Assembly: GCA_008933835.1 (NCBI GenBank)
Contig: WBUG01000015.1
Location: 1 to 56,873 of the forward strand
Length of the DNA: 56,873 bases
Reading direction: 5' to 3'
Source of the DNA: Bacteroidota bacterium
GTDB taxonomy: Bacteria > Bacteroidota > Ignavibacteria > UBA10030 > UBA8401
The notes under the pieces were generated by a model, which was given only the letters and a program-made list of their open reading frames with translations, ran no database searches and was not told the DNA's origin. Shown in pieces: positions 8,567 through 16,958 of this stretch. Made by a program: the position numbers and the translations under genes. Position 1 is the first letter of the stretch. Each line of letters begins with the position of its first letter.

Positions 8567-10111
8567 ATGTCCGCCGTCCGAACCCTGCTCATGCTCTCGT
8601 TCTCCGCCACTCTTCTCGCCGCACAGTCCATGCCGCGGGACTTCGACGCGTACGTCGACCGGGTGATGAAGACCTTCAACGTGCCCGGCGTCGCGGTGGC
8701 GGTGGTGAAGGACGGGAAGGTGGTGCTGGCGAAAGGGTACGGCGTGAAGCGGACCGGCGAAGCCGGCACGGTGGACGAACGGACGAACTTCAGCATCGCC
8801 TCCAACACCAAGGCCTTCATCGGCACCTCGCTCGGGATGCTGGTGGACGACGGAAAACTCTCCTGGAACGACCGTGTGGTGGACATCCTGCCGTGGTTCC
8901 AGATGTCCGATCCGTACGTGACGCGCGAGATGCGCATCATCGACCTGCTCACGCACCGGAGCGGACTCGGTCTGGGGGCGGGCGACCTGCTCATCTGGCC
9001 GACCAACACCTACACACAGAAGGAAGTGGTGCGCCGCTTCCGGCACGTCCCGCTCGCCGCCAGTTTCCGCAGCACGTACGCGTACGACAACATCCTCTAC
9101 CTCATCGCGGGCGAGGTCATCGAAGCGGTGAGCGGACAGACGTGGGACGAGTTCGTACGGACGCGCATCTTCCGCACATTAGGGATGGACGCGAGCGCGC
9201 TCACCTTCACCGAAGCGGTGCGGATGGGGACCAACGCCACGCCGCACGCGGAGATCGCCGGAACGGTCCGCCCCGTGGCGGCGTCCGACAGCGACAAGAC
9301 CAACCCTGCCGCCACCATCAACACCAATGCGCGGGACATCACCGCCTGGATGATGTGCCAGCTCGATTCCGGACGGTTGTCGGACGGTTCGCGGCTCTTC
9401 AGCGCTTCCGTCGCACGGCAGCTCTGGTCCGTGGTCACCCCGCTCTCCGTTCCGAAGATGCCGCCGGAGCTCGCGCCGTATCAGGCCAACTTCGCGGGGT
9501 ACGGAGGCGGTTTCAACCTTCGCGATTACCGCGGAAAGAAGCTCGTCTGGCATACGGGAGGGTTGAGCGGCTTCGTGTCGCTCGTCGCCTTGATCCCGGA
9601 GGAGCGTCTCGGCGTGGCGGTCTTCACGAACCAGGAGGTCGGGCAGGCGTTCTACGCCATCGGTTGGCGGGCGCTGGACCATTTCCTCGGCGCGAAGTAC
9701 GACTGGCTCACCGCATACCGCACGGTGAAGGCGCGGGCCGATTCGACGAACGCGGCGGCGGAGAAGAAGACGGCCGCTTCCCGGGATTCGCTCTCGACCC
9801 CTTCGCTGCCGCTGGAACGGTACGCGGGACGGTACACGGACCGGTGGTACGGCGACATCACCATCGAGGTCCGCGACGGACAGCTCTTCCTGCAGATGGT
9901 CCCCACGCCGTCGCTCGGCGGCTTCCTCGAACATTACCAGTACGATACGTTCATCGCGCGGTGGAGCGATCCGGAGATGCGGGCGGACGCGTTCGTGACC
10001 TTCTCGCTCACCCCGGAAGGGAAGGTGGAGCAGGCGAAGATGAAGGCGGTCTCCCCCGCCACCGATTTCAGTTTCGACTTCCATGACCTGACGTTGAAGC
10101 CGGTGAAATGA
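8567..10111 (+). CDS. Secreted beta-lactamase-fold serine hydrolase with C-terminal DUF3471-like domain
   Basis: 514 residues. A signal peptide ([21 protein letters not shown]) is followed by a class C beta-lactamase/penicillin-binding-protein fold: SxxK is SNTK (nucleophile Ser79, base Lys82), the second motif is YDN in the YAYDNILYL segment, and the third is HTGG near residue 330. The C-terminal about 100 residues are a lipocalin-like DUF3471 domain. Such proteins are periplasmic esterases, DD-peptidases or peptidases; the substrate is not readable. ATG 8567 is preferred over GTG 8561 because AGGAG at 8557-8561 is five bases upstream. The stop overlaps the VF530 start (ATGA). Confidence 0.85.
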   Translation: MSAVRTLLMLSFSATLLAAQSMPRDFDAYVDRVMKTFNVPGVAVAVVKDGKVVLAKGYGVKRTGEAGTVDERTNFSIASNTKAFIGTSLGMLVDDGKLSWNDRVVDILPWFQMSDPYVTREMRIIDLLTHRSGLGLGAGDLLIWPTNTYTQKEVVRRFRHVPLAASFRSTYAYDNILYLIAGEVIEAVSGQTWDEFVRTRIFRTLGMDASALTFTEAVRMGTNATPHAEIAGTVRPVAASDSDKTNPAATINTNARDITAWMMCQLDSGRLSDGSRLFSASVARQLWSVVTPLSVPKMPPELAPYQANFAGYGGGFNLRDYRGKKLVWHTGGLSGFVSLVALIPEERLGVAVFTNQEVGQAFYAIGWRALDHFLGAKYDWLTAYRTVKARADSTNAAAEKKTAASRDSLSTPSLPLERYAGRYTDRWYGDITIEVRDGQLFLQMVPTPSLGGFLEHYQYDTFIARWSDPEMRADAFVTFSLTPEGKVEQAKMKAVSPATDFSFDFHDLTLKPVK

Positions 10112-10344
10112 TGTCCGGGACGCAGCCCAACAATCCGCTCCACGGCGTCACGCTGGAGATGATGCTCACGGCGCTGGTGGAGCGGCTGGGATGGAAGGAG
10201 ATGGGTCGGCGGGTGCGGATACGATGTTTCACATCGGACCCGAGCATCGCGTCGAGTCTGGTCTTTCTCCGCCGCACTCCGTGGGCGAGGAAGAAAGTGG
10301 AGGAGCTCTACCTCCGTACACACGGAACCCCGCCCGGGAAGTGA
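10108..10344 (+). CDS. VF530-family (DUF2132) small DNA-binding protein
   Basis: A 78-residue protein that spans the whole VF530 domain: [52 protein letters not shown]. The family is a small helical fold reported to bind DNA, found widely in Gammaproteobacteria and Bacteroidota, with no defined pathway. Translation is coupled to the upstream hydrolase through an ATGA overlap; a second in-frame ATG at 10111 is equally possible. Confidence 0.85.
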   Translation: MMSGTQPNNPLHGVTLEMMLTALVERLGWKEMGRRVRIRCFTSDPSIASSLVFLRRTPWARKKVEELYLRTHGTPPGK

Positions 10345-10354
10345 GCGGGGTTCC
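10324..10354. terminator. Inverted repeat between convergent operons, possible terminator
   Basis: GGAACCCCGC (10324-10333) pairs perfectly with GCGGGGTTCC (10345-10354) across an 11-base loop and overlaps the VF530 stop codon. It has no T run on either strand, so intrinsic termination is uncertain. It lies between the convergent VF530 and GcvH-like genes. Confidence 0.45.
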
Positions 10355-10380
10355 GGTGAAGCAGGACCGTTGCGGTCCGT

Positions 10381-11214
10381 TCAGGCTTCCAGGAACATCT
10401 GTCCGAGCACGCCGTCCCAGTCCGCTTTCGGAAAGTGACGGTGGAAATCAGGCACCAGCTCGCCGCCGTCCGCCAGGGTCGCGCCGACCCCCGCCGTCGC
10501 GAACGACACCTGCAGCCGTTCCATCTCCCGCATGATCCACGGCCGCACTTCGGCTCCGCGGAGCAGATGCTCCGTTCCGTTCCCGTTCTCCGCCGGACGA
10601 ACCTTCAGTGTCCAGGCATCCTCCGCTCCGCCGTGCGCCGTCACCTCGCCGTCCACCGGCGAGAGGATGCGCAGCGCTGCCTTGTGCGTCCGCACCTTCC
10701 ATCCCGTTCCGTTCACGGTCACCCGGCTTCCCACGGGAGGCAGTTCCTTCGCATCGGCGGTGCCGATGATGCGCTTGCCGAAATCGTCCAGACCGACCAG
10801 GTAATTCCCTTCATTGTCCGGCGCCACCCACGTGTGTCCGCGGTGGTACATCCGGTCCGCCGGCATCGCGAATCCGAGCACGTCCTCCTGCAGCGTCAGG
10901 GGAGAGACGCCCCGGCCTTCCAGCGGCGGGAAGGTGCGGTGGAGCGGACACGTGCGGCAGTCGAACGCGTGGTCGCACTGGCGGTGCGCCACGTCGCCGG
11001 TGAACTGATGCCGGCAGGAACGGGCCGCGGGGGCCAGGTCTTCGAAGTCCGAATGCCAGAGGATGGCCTCGGCCGCGCCGGTCGCATGGGCCTTCGCCGT
11101 GCGGCGGAGCGCCGTCGTCAGCGTGGCGGCCACCACCATGAAGACGGTGAAGAAGACCGAGAGGAAGATGATGTGGAAGGGTGTCCAGTGGAACTCGTAG
11201 ACCCAGGGCAGCAT
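10381..11214 (-). CDS. Membrane-anchored GcvH-like lipoyl-domain protein, lipoyl lysine present
   Basis: 277 residues, last gene of the Qrc-like operon. An N-terminal membrane helix (about 14-36) is followed by a Cys-rich segment, Cys67, Cys80, Cys86 and Cys89 with several His, and then a GcvH fold: HTWVAPDNEGNYLVGLDDFG at 127-146 and HKAALRILSPVDGEV at 177-191. Lys178 lies eight residues before the Pro of SPVDG, where glycine-cleavage H protein carries lipoate, so the protein is probably lipoylated. The tail holds GATLADGG (244-251), a motif shared with two other proteins of the operon. No gcvT, gcvP or lipoamide dehydrogenase gene is nearby, so a role in glycine cleavage is unlikely; a thiol redox carrier docked to the complex is my inference. 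Confidence 0.85.
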   Translation of the reverse strand: MLPWVYEFHWTPFHIIFLSVFFTVFMVVAATLTTALRRTAKAHATGAAEAILWHSDFEDLAPAARSCRHQFTGDVAHRQCDHAFDCRTCPLHRTFPPLEGRGVSPLTLQEDVLGFAMPADRMYHRGHTWVAPDNEGNYLVGLDDFGKRIIGTADAKELPPVGSRVTVNGTGWKVRTHKAALRILSPVDGEVTAHGGAEDAWTLKVRPAENGNGTEHLLRGAEVRPWIMREMERLQVSFATAGVGATLADGGELVPDFHRHFPKADWDGVLGQMFLEA

Positions 11215-11230
11215 GACGTTCTCCGTTCAG

Positions 11231-12556
11231 TTACAGTTTTGAGGATGCGAAACGATCGATGAGGGCCGTGACGAACGACGGACGGCGGGGGAACGACGGC
11301 GCGGGGGCCTCCGCGGCGTCCGCGCGCGCCATGGAGAGCTCCTTCTCCTGCGGGAAGACCGTGGCGTACCGGTACGTGACCGAGTACAGGATCATGCCGT
11401 AGGCGATGACGAAGAGGAACGCGGCCACCTCCTCCCAGCTCGGGAGGTACGTGAGGAACGCATCGAACGGCAGCGTGGGCAGCGCGAGCGTCTGGATGGT
11501 CATCACGAACCGGTTCAGCAGCACGCCGCAGCAGACCAGCGCGCCGGCGGTGAAGAGCACGCGGCGGTTCCGGCGCATCCGATCGCTGAGCAGCACCAGG
11601 GCGGGGAGCAGTCCGAAGAGCACGATCTCCGTGAAGAGGATCCAGGTCCCGAAGGAACGCGTGGCGTAGAACTCGAACGCCGGGAAGCCGCTCCCGGGGG
11701 AGGTGCTGTTGATCCAGATGAGCGTGTCGACCGTCTTCAGCAGCACGTACGCGATGAGCATGATGCCGCTCACCCGGCCGAGGAACCGGTACACGTCGTC
11801 GCGGACCAGCCGTTTGCGCGTCACCGCCTCCGCCAGGCGCGTGGTGAGCATGATGAAGCTCGGACCCGCCGCCGCCGCGGAGATGACGAACAGGAAGAAG
11901 GTGGAGGGCCAGATGCCGAGCTCTTCGCGGAAGGCGAACGGCCGGCCGCGCAGCACGCCGAACAATCCGCCCAGCGAGCCCTGATGGAAGAACGACAGCA
12001 GCGTGCCGATCCCCGCGAACACCGGCATCAGTTTGTGCAGCTGGAACTCGAACACGAGGAACTTCGGGATCTGCCGCAGCTGCCGGTTCTTGAGCACGAT
12101 GGGGATGTACTCGATGAGCAGCACGATGAGGTAGCAGGTCAGGCAGAACGTCACTTCGGTCAGCATCGAATGCGTGTTGGGATGCCAGAAGGTGAACCAG
12201 GCGCGCAGCGGCTGCCCGACGTCCACCATCAGCACCAGCACCGCGCCGGAGTAGCAGATGAGGCCGATGATGACGGCGCTGTTGATGACCGCCTTCAGCT
12301 CCGTACGGCGGAGGATGTACAGCAGGAATCCGGTGAAGAACGCGCCGGCGCCGAGGGCGATCACCGTCAGGTCAAGGAAGATCCAGATGCCGAACGCGAA
12401 CCGGTTGTCCATGTTCGTGTGGTAGAGACCTTCGATGAGACAGAGGTAGATGGCGTAGAGACCAACGAGCAGCAGGGCGCTCCACGGCAGCAGCCAGAGC
12501 AGGAAGCGGCCGAAGGTGGTGCGCTGGACACCGCGGGGGATGAGCAGACTATCCAT
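11231..12556 (-). CDS. NrfD/QrcD-like quinone-interacting membrane subunit
   Basis: 441 residues with about ten hydrophobic helices. The start of the core, FGIWIFLDLTVIALGAGAFFTGFL, is typical of NrfD/PsrC/HybB membrane proteins, which exchange electrons and protons with the menaquinone pool without haem. Charged residues that may line a proton path sit inside helices (for example Asp in FLDLTVIALGAG and Glu in LTEVTFCLTCYLIVLLIEY). The ATG at 12556 overlaps the end of the iron-sulfur gene by 8 bases; the longer open frame to 12832 is a shadow. It would anchor the periplasmic FeS and MopB subunits, as QrcD or ActC does. Confidence 0.9.
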   Translation of the reverse strand: MDSLLIPRGVQRTTFGRFLLWLLPWSALLLVGLYAIYLCLIEGLYHTNMDNRFAFGIWIFLDLTVIALGAGAFFTGFLLYILRRTELKAVINSAVIIGLICYSGAVLVLMVDVGQPLRAWFTFWHPNTHSMLTEVTFCLTCYLIVLLIEYIPIVLKNRQLRQIPKFLVFEFQLHKLMPVFAGIGTLLSFFHQGSLGGLFGVLRGRPFAFREELGIWPSTFFLFVISAAAAGPSFIMLTTRLAEAVTRKRLVRDDVYRFLGRVSGIMLIAYVLLKTVDTLIWINSTSPGSGFPAFEFYATRSFGTWILFTEIVLFGLLPALVLLSDRMRRNRRVLFTAGALVCCGVLLNRFVMTIQTLALPTLPFDAFLTYLPSWEEVAAFLFVIAYGMILYSVTYRYATVFPQEKELSMARADAAEAPAPSFPRRPSFVTALIDRFASSKL

Positions 12557-13322
12557 GGAATTCCTCCTGCCGGGTCCTGGTGAGCGAGCGTTCCGCCAGG
12601 GCGCGCACCCAGGGTTTCGTGGTGTGGTAGTAGACCTTCGGTTCCGTGCCGAGCCGCGCCAGGAACCGGAACGCGCCGTCGCTCTTGGAGAGACGGCACA
12701 CGTCGCTCTCCTCGTCGTTGAGGTCGCCGAACGTGATGGCGTTGGTCGGACACGAAGCGACGCAGGCGGGGACGTAGTCCGCCGGATCGATCTCGTTCCG
12801 TCCGGCCGCGGCCGCCTTCTCCCGGGCCGCATGGAGCCGGCCGTGACAGAAGTTGCACTTCTCCACCACGCCGCGCATCCGCGGGGCGACGGCGGGGTTC
12901 AGCTGTGCCTTCATTCCGTCGGTCCATTCGGGGTCGCGCCAGTTGAACGTGCGCGCGTGGTACGGGCAGGCCGTCATGCAGTAGCGGCAGCCGAGACAGC
13001 GCTGCGGCACCTGGCCGACGATGCCGGTCACAGGGTCCACGTCCACCGCGTTCTGCGGACAGACCGTCATGCACGGCGTCTCGTTCTCGCACTGCTGGCA
13101 GAACATCGGGATGTAGGCCGTATCGCCCGCGGGGAACTGTTCATGGTTCGACACGGCGGAGACGTTCATCAGACTCACCGCGTTCCGTGTGTTCGCCTGC
13201 TGATGGGCCGGGGGGACGTTGTTCTCGACCGCGCAGGCGACCGCGCAGGCGCCGCAGCCGTTGCAACGGTCGAGGTCGATGACCATTCCGTATCGTTGCC
13301 GTTTGGGTGTCGTTGTTTCCAT
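12549..13322 (-). CDS. Four-cluster iron-sulfur subunit (QrcC/DmsB/PsrB-like)
   Basis: 257 residues with four ferredoxin-like Cys groups: CNGCGACAVAC near 20-30, CQQCENETPC with MTVCP near 75-90, CLGCRYCMTACP near 110-120, and CNFC near 155 with CVASCP near 190. This is the pattern of the electron-wire subunit of the DMSO-reductase superfamily. There is no signal of its own; partner export with the Tat-dependent MopB subunit is expected from the family. The start lies 3 bases after the MopB stop, and the end overlaps NrfD, so the core is translationally coupled. Confidence 0.9.
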   Translation of the reverse strand: METTTPKRQRYGMVIDLDRCNGCGACAVACAVENNVPPAHQQANTRNAVSLMNVSAVSNHEQFPAGDTAYIPMFCQQCENETPCMTVCPQNAVDVDPVTGIVGQVPQRCLGCRYCMTACPYHARTFNWRDPEWTDGMKAQLNPAVAPRMRGVVEKCNFCHGRLHAAREKAAAAGRNEIDPADYVPACVASCPTNAITFGDLNDEESDVCRLSKSDGAFRFLARLGTEPKVYYHTTKPWVRALAERSLTRTRQEEFHG

Positions 13323-13325
13323 GGA

Positions 13326-15422
13326 TCACGCTTTCTGAATGAAGGCCGGGGTGATTCTCCAGGTTCCGTCCGCCGCCACGGCGCACAGGTCGAGCATCGT
13401 GCGGCCGGAGGGATGACGCGGCGTCTCGGCGCCGTTGGGAAGGGGACCGATGACCGCCTCGATGGTGTCCGGACGGACACCCGCGTCGGTGCGAACCCGC
13501 ACCGTCATCGTGCCGCGGTCGGTGGAGACCGTCGCGGCATCGCCCGCGTTCAGTCCGAAGGAGGACGCAGTGAGGGGATTCAGCAGGACGGTGCCGGCAT
13601 TGTGCCGGAGTTCCGATTCCTGGAACACTTTGCTGAGCACCGGGGAGATCTGCGAGGCGGAGACCGTACCGCGCCAGCCGTTCGCGATCATTGCGAGACC
13701 CTGCATCGTCGGCGCCGCCGCGTCGGTCCCGGTCAGACCGAGGGTGAAGCGGGGCATCGCGCCGGTGCGTTCCGGTTCGTCCGTCCATCGCGCGCCGCCG
13801 GTGAAGAGGGTCCAGAGCTCTTCCGCTGAACCGATCTCCGCGACGGCAGTGACGGAACCGTCCGGTGTGCGGACACTTCCGCGCTTCGAAGCGTGTACGG
13901 CTTCCGCCGTTCGCTTCGCCGCGTCTTCCGATGACGGAAATTCCGGCGCGATGCCGAGTTCCGCCGCCAGAAGCCGGAGCACGTCGGAGGGTTCGGCGGT
14001 GTGTTCGTTCTTCGGAAGCAGAGGCATCGAGACCGCGAACGAGGCGGCGGGAGCGCCCGGTCCGTTCGGTATCCCGGCCGCCGCTTCGTACGGGGCCGGA
14101 GCGGGTATGAGGACGTCGGCATGCGCCGATACGGTGTTGAGCACCGGAGAGAAGGAGACGACGAGAGCGTCCTTCTGAAGCTTCCGCTCGATGAGCTCCC
14201 ACGGAACGGCGTATCCGGAATCGGCGCCGTCCACGAACAGCACGCCGATGGAACGGTCCGGCGCTTCGGCCAGCGTCATCGCAGGAGCGTGTGCGGGGAT
14301 TCCCGGCACGGTGGTGCGGCGGACGATGCCGCCGCGGCGGCCGACCGCCCCGATGAGCACGTTGATGGCGGCGACGGCCTTCTGCGTCTCCGCATCGAAC
14401 GGCCCGCCGCCGGCGTCGGCTCCGCTCAGTACCACCGCTCCGTCGGAGGCGGCCAGCCGTACGGCGAGATCGCGCACGACAGGTGCGGCGATGCCGGTGA
14501 CCGGTGCGGCCGCTTCCGGCGTCAGCGGACGGGTGGTGCGGAGGGCGTCGTTCAGGTCCGCCACGTTCCGTTTCACTGCGGCGGTGACGAGCCCTTCGTG
14601 CAGCAGCACGTTGAGCACGCTCAGAGCGAGCAGACGTTCCGTTCCGGGACGCACCGGGAGCCATTCGTGCGCCTGAGCGGCCGTACGGGAACGGCGGCAG
14701 TCGACCTGCACGAAGCGCGCTGCGCCGTTCAGGCGGAGGGACTGCATCACGGAAGGGACGCCCCATCCGTCGAGCAGCGGTGCGCCGAACGAGACGATGA
14801 GCGTGCTGTTCTCAAGGTCGAAACCATAATTGTGTGACGGGACGGACGACATCGCGCGCAAACGGGCGACGGTCTCCTCTTCGCGGGAGGAAGGGACGAG
14901 GTAGAGTCCGTCCGCCGCGGCGAGGAACGTGCGGTACTGTTCCGACACCGGCCGGCCGGGCTGATGGTCCAGCACCGCGGTGCTGCCGATGCGGAGGGCG
15001 AGACGCTTCGAGATGACGGCGGCCGCTTCGTTCAGCGGCACGGCGGTCATCGTGCTCATATCGTCGCGTCCGGAGAAGAGATGCGGATGGACGATACGGA
15101 GCGGATGATGGGCGAGGTGATGCCCCGCCAGTCCGGGAGCGCACAGCCCGCCGTCGATGCCGGCAAGACGGTACGGTGTTCCGCCGACGCAGTCCGCTTG
15201 CACCGCACAGCCGGCCTGGCAGAGGGTGCAGCGGGAGACGAGGGAGGAGAGCGGTCCGTGGGAGAGCTTCGGGGTGAGGGACCAGTTCTGCGTCCAGATG
15301 GCGGAATCGTCCAGCAGTTTCCACGGAAGCGGCGAGAGCATCACGCCCAGTAACGTTCCGCCGGAGTACTTCAGGATGTCGCGTCGTGTGAGCTTCGAAG
15401 GCATAACGGTCTTTCGGTTCAT
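13326..15422 (-). CDS. Tat-exported molybdopterin-oxidoreductase-like subunit (QrcB-like)
   Basis: 698 residues. The N-terminus has a Tat signal (LTRRDILKYSGGTLLGVML). A [4Fe-4S] site is formed by Cys65, Cys68, Cys72 and Cys94 (SRCTLCQAGC then GGLCAPG). Later motifs fit the MopB fold: INVLIGAVGRRGGIV in the Rossmann part and FGLNAGDAATVSTDRG in the C-terminal barrel. I see no convincing Mo ligand (the usual Cys, Ser or Asp loop reads LLDGWGVPS), and the gene order matches qrcABCD, in which QrcB lacks molybdenum. Whether it binds a pterin or acts only as a scaffold is open. The start overlaps the cytochrome stop (ATGA). Confidence 0.85.
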   Translation of the reverse strand: MNRKTVMPSKLTRRDILKYSGGTLLGVMLSPLPWKLLDDSAIWTQNWSLTPKLSHGPLSSLVSRCTLCQAGCAVQADCVGGTPYRLAGIDGGLCAPGLAGHHLAHHPLRIVHPHLFSGRDDMSTMTAVPLNEAAAVISKRLALRIGSTAVLDHQPGRPVSEQYRTFLAAADGLYLVPSSREEETVARLRAMSSVPSHNYGFDLENSTLIVSFGAPLLDGWGVPSVMQSLRLNGAARFVQVDCRRSRTAAQAHEWLPVRPGTERLLALSVLNVLLHEGLVTAAVKRNVADLNDALRTTRPLTPEAAAPVTGIAAPVVRDLAVRLAASDGAVVLSGADAGGGPFDAETQKAVAAINVLIGAVGRRGGIVRRTTVPGIPAHAPAMTLAEAPDRSIGVLFVDGADSGYAVPWELIERKLQKDALVVSFSPVLNTVSAHADVLIPAPAPYEAAAGIPNGPGAPAASFAVSMPLLPKNEHTAEPSDVLRLLAAELGIAPEFPSSEDAAKRTAEAVHASKRGSVRTPDGSVTAVAEIGSAEELWTLFTGGARWTDEPERTGAMPRFTLGLTGTDAAAPTMQGLAMIANGWRGTVSASQISPVLSKVFQESELRHNAGTVLLNPLTASSFGLNAGDAATVSTDRGTMTVRVRTDAGVRPDTIEAVIGPLPNGAETPRHPSGRTMLDLCAVAADGTWRITPAFIQKA

Positions 15423-16000
15423 TTATGGCAGGCCACGCAGCCGTCGCGGCGGCCGCGGTCGTCGTGACAGCGGACGCACCGGTCCATCTTCATCCCTTCC
15501 CAGGGATTGGAGGCGAAGCCGGAGATGTTCGGGCCCCAGATGTCGCGGCTGTAGCCGGAGATGCGGTTCACCTGGTACGCACGGAGCGTGTCGCTGCTGC
15601 CGTGCGGTCCGTGACAATCGGCGCATTCCATCGCGCCGAGGGTCACATGGGCGTTGTGCGGGAAGTGGGCGTTGTCCGGCTGGCGTGCGTACACTTTCCA
15701 TTCGATCTCCCGGTTCGGCGTCACGTACTGCTCGACGAGCTGCAGCTCGGACGCCGATTCGCCGATGGGGGCGGAGTGGCACTCCGCGCACTTGGCGACG
15801 GCGGGGATCCCCTGGAAGCGTCCCTGTTCGTCCACGGCATGACAGTCCGCGCACGCCATCCCCGCCTTCTCTCCGGCATGGGTGGCGTGACTGAAGTGCA
15901 ACGGCTGCGGCTCGGTGGAGTAGAGCGCCAGGGGGAAGACGAACCAGCCCAGGGCGAGGCCCGAGACGATACCGGCGGTGAGGACGATGGCGGATCTCAT
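15419..16000 (-). CDS. Membrane-anchored pentahaem cytochrome c (QrcA/ActA-like)
   Basis: 193 residues. An uncleaved signal-anchor (IVLTAGIVSGLALGWFVFPLAL) is followed by five CxxCH haem sites: Cys50-His54, Cys71-His75, Cys126-His130, Cys175-His179 and Cys188-His192. Extra His residues (FSHATHAGEK, HFPHNAHV) are candidate sixth ligands for bis-His haems. It would be the periplasmic electron donor or acceptor of the complex. The ATG at 16000 overlaps the GcvH-like stop (ATGA); the longer open frame reaching 16759 is a shadow of that gene. Confidence 0.9.
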   Translation of the reverse strand: MRSAIVLTAGIVSGLALGWFVFPLALYSTEPQPLHFSHATHAGEKAGMACADCHAVDEQGRFQGIPAVAKCAECHSAPIGESASELQLVEQYVTPNREIEWKVYARQPDNAHFPHNAHVTLGAMECADCHGPHGSSDTLRAYQVNRISGYSRDIWGPNISGFASNPWEGMKMDRCVRCHDDRGRRDGCVACHK

Positions 16001-16932
16001 ACGTGTGCGTTCCAGACGGCTTGCAGTGAAAAGAATTCGTTGTAGAGGGAGAGCAGTTCGTCCTTGCCGAGGTGGCGGACGAGACCGGTTTGGAACGACC
16101 CGCCGTCGGCCATGAGCACGGCCCCCTTCATGTCCGGGCGCGCGGCGACGCGGTGCGCGAGGGACGTCATGCGCTCCTTCTCGCGCTGCATCCACACGAG
16201 CGCGTCGGCGCCGTTCATCAGTCCGTCGCTGCCGGCGTTCCGCGGAAGGGAACGGTCCGGCGTCGCTTCGAACAGCCAGCCGAGCGTGTACGGGTCTGAC
16301 GTGATCTTCTCCGGATGCGTGCGCAGGTAGGTGTTCGCCCGCTTGATGTTCATCCGGAGCGGGAAGATGAACTGCATCTCGACGCCGTTGACGGAGAACG
16401 AGACCGCCGGACGATGGAACCCTTTGGTGGTGACGAACGTGACGTGGTCGATGGTGCCGAGCGCTTTGGTGAGGAACGCGTCCACACCGATGTGGCAGGT
16501 GCCGTCGCTCCCTTCCTCCATCCACATGTGGTTCTGCGCGTAGAGGAGGTGGGCGGGCACTTTCACGTCGTCCTCCGTCAGGACGCCGGTCCCTTCGGCG
16601 ACGGCGGTCCCTTCGGGCTGGGCCAGTCCGAGGAACAGCTCGCAGTACCGGTGACTGTCCGTACCGCACTGCGACAGGACCGATTCGCTGTAGGGGATGT
16701 ACTTCGTGACGGCGGCGGCCGTGCAGTACTGCACGAGCGATTCGTGGAGGAACGGACAATGGTCCGCGCTCGGGTGCTCTTCCAGGTGCTGCTTCGCCGC
16801 CGGGCAGTTCACGTACTCGGAGGAGGAGCAGCGTTCCGCCGCGGGCTGTTCGGCCAGCCGGACGATGAGCTTCCGGTAGGCCGATGCCCGGCAGAACTTC
16901 ACCTGTGCTTCACGTAAGAATGGACAACGCAT
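15997..16932 (-). CDS. Cys-rich GcvH-like protein lacking the lipoyl lysine
   Basis: 311 residues. The N-terminal 100 residues contain two copies of a Cys unit: Cys3, Cys14, Cys35, Cys43 and Cys59, Cys70, Cys89, Cys97, each opening with CPFL(R/H)E. A GcvH-like fold follows (HMWMEEGSDGTCHIGVDAFL at 135-154 and DPYTLGWLFEA at 213-223). At the lipoyl position the sequence reads VNGVEMQFIFP, with no Lys, so it cannot be lipoylated in the usual way. The tail carries GAVLMADGG. No membrane segment or signal is visible, so it is probably cytoplasmic. It may be a docking partner or cluster-binding subunit for the lysine-bearing paralogue at the end of the operon; that role is inferred. Confidence 0.8.
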   Translation of the reverse strand: MRCPFLREAQVKFCRASAYRKLIVRLAEQPAAERCSSSEYVNCPAAKQHLEEHPSADHCPFLHESLVQYCTAAAVTKYIPYSESVLSQCGTDSHRYCELFLGLAQPEGTAVAEGTGVLTEDDVKVPAHLLYAQNHMWMEEGSDGTCHIGVDAFLTKALGTIDHVTFVTTKGFHRPAVSFSVNGVEMQFIFPLRMNIKRANTYLRTHPEKITSDPYTLGWLFEATPDRSLPRNAGSDGLMNGADALVWMQREKERMTSLAHRVAARPDMKGAVLMADGGSFQTGLVRHLGKDELLSLYNEFFSLQAVWNAHV

Positions 16933-16958
16933 GGCGCATCGCTCCCTTCGGCGTGACG

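Noticed and set aside
13326-15422. MopB subunit as a formate, nitrate or DMSO reductase catalytic subunit
   Set aside because: No convincing Mo-ligand loop, and the operon order and the pentahaem partner fit Qrc-type complexes better.
10381-16932. The GcvH-like genes as part of a glycine cleavage system
   Set aside because: No gcvT, gcvP or lpd gene is nearby, one copy lacks the lipoyl lysine, and both carry extra Cys-rich or membrane segments foreign to H protein.
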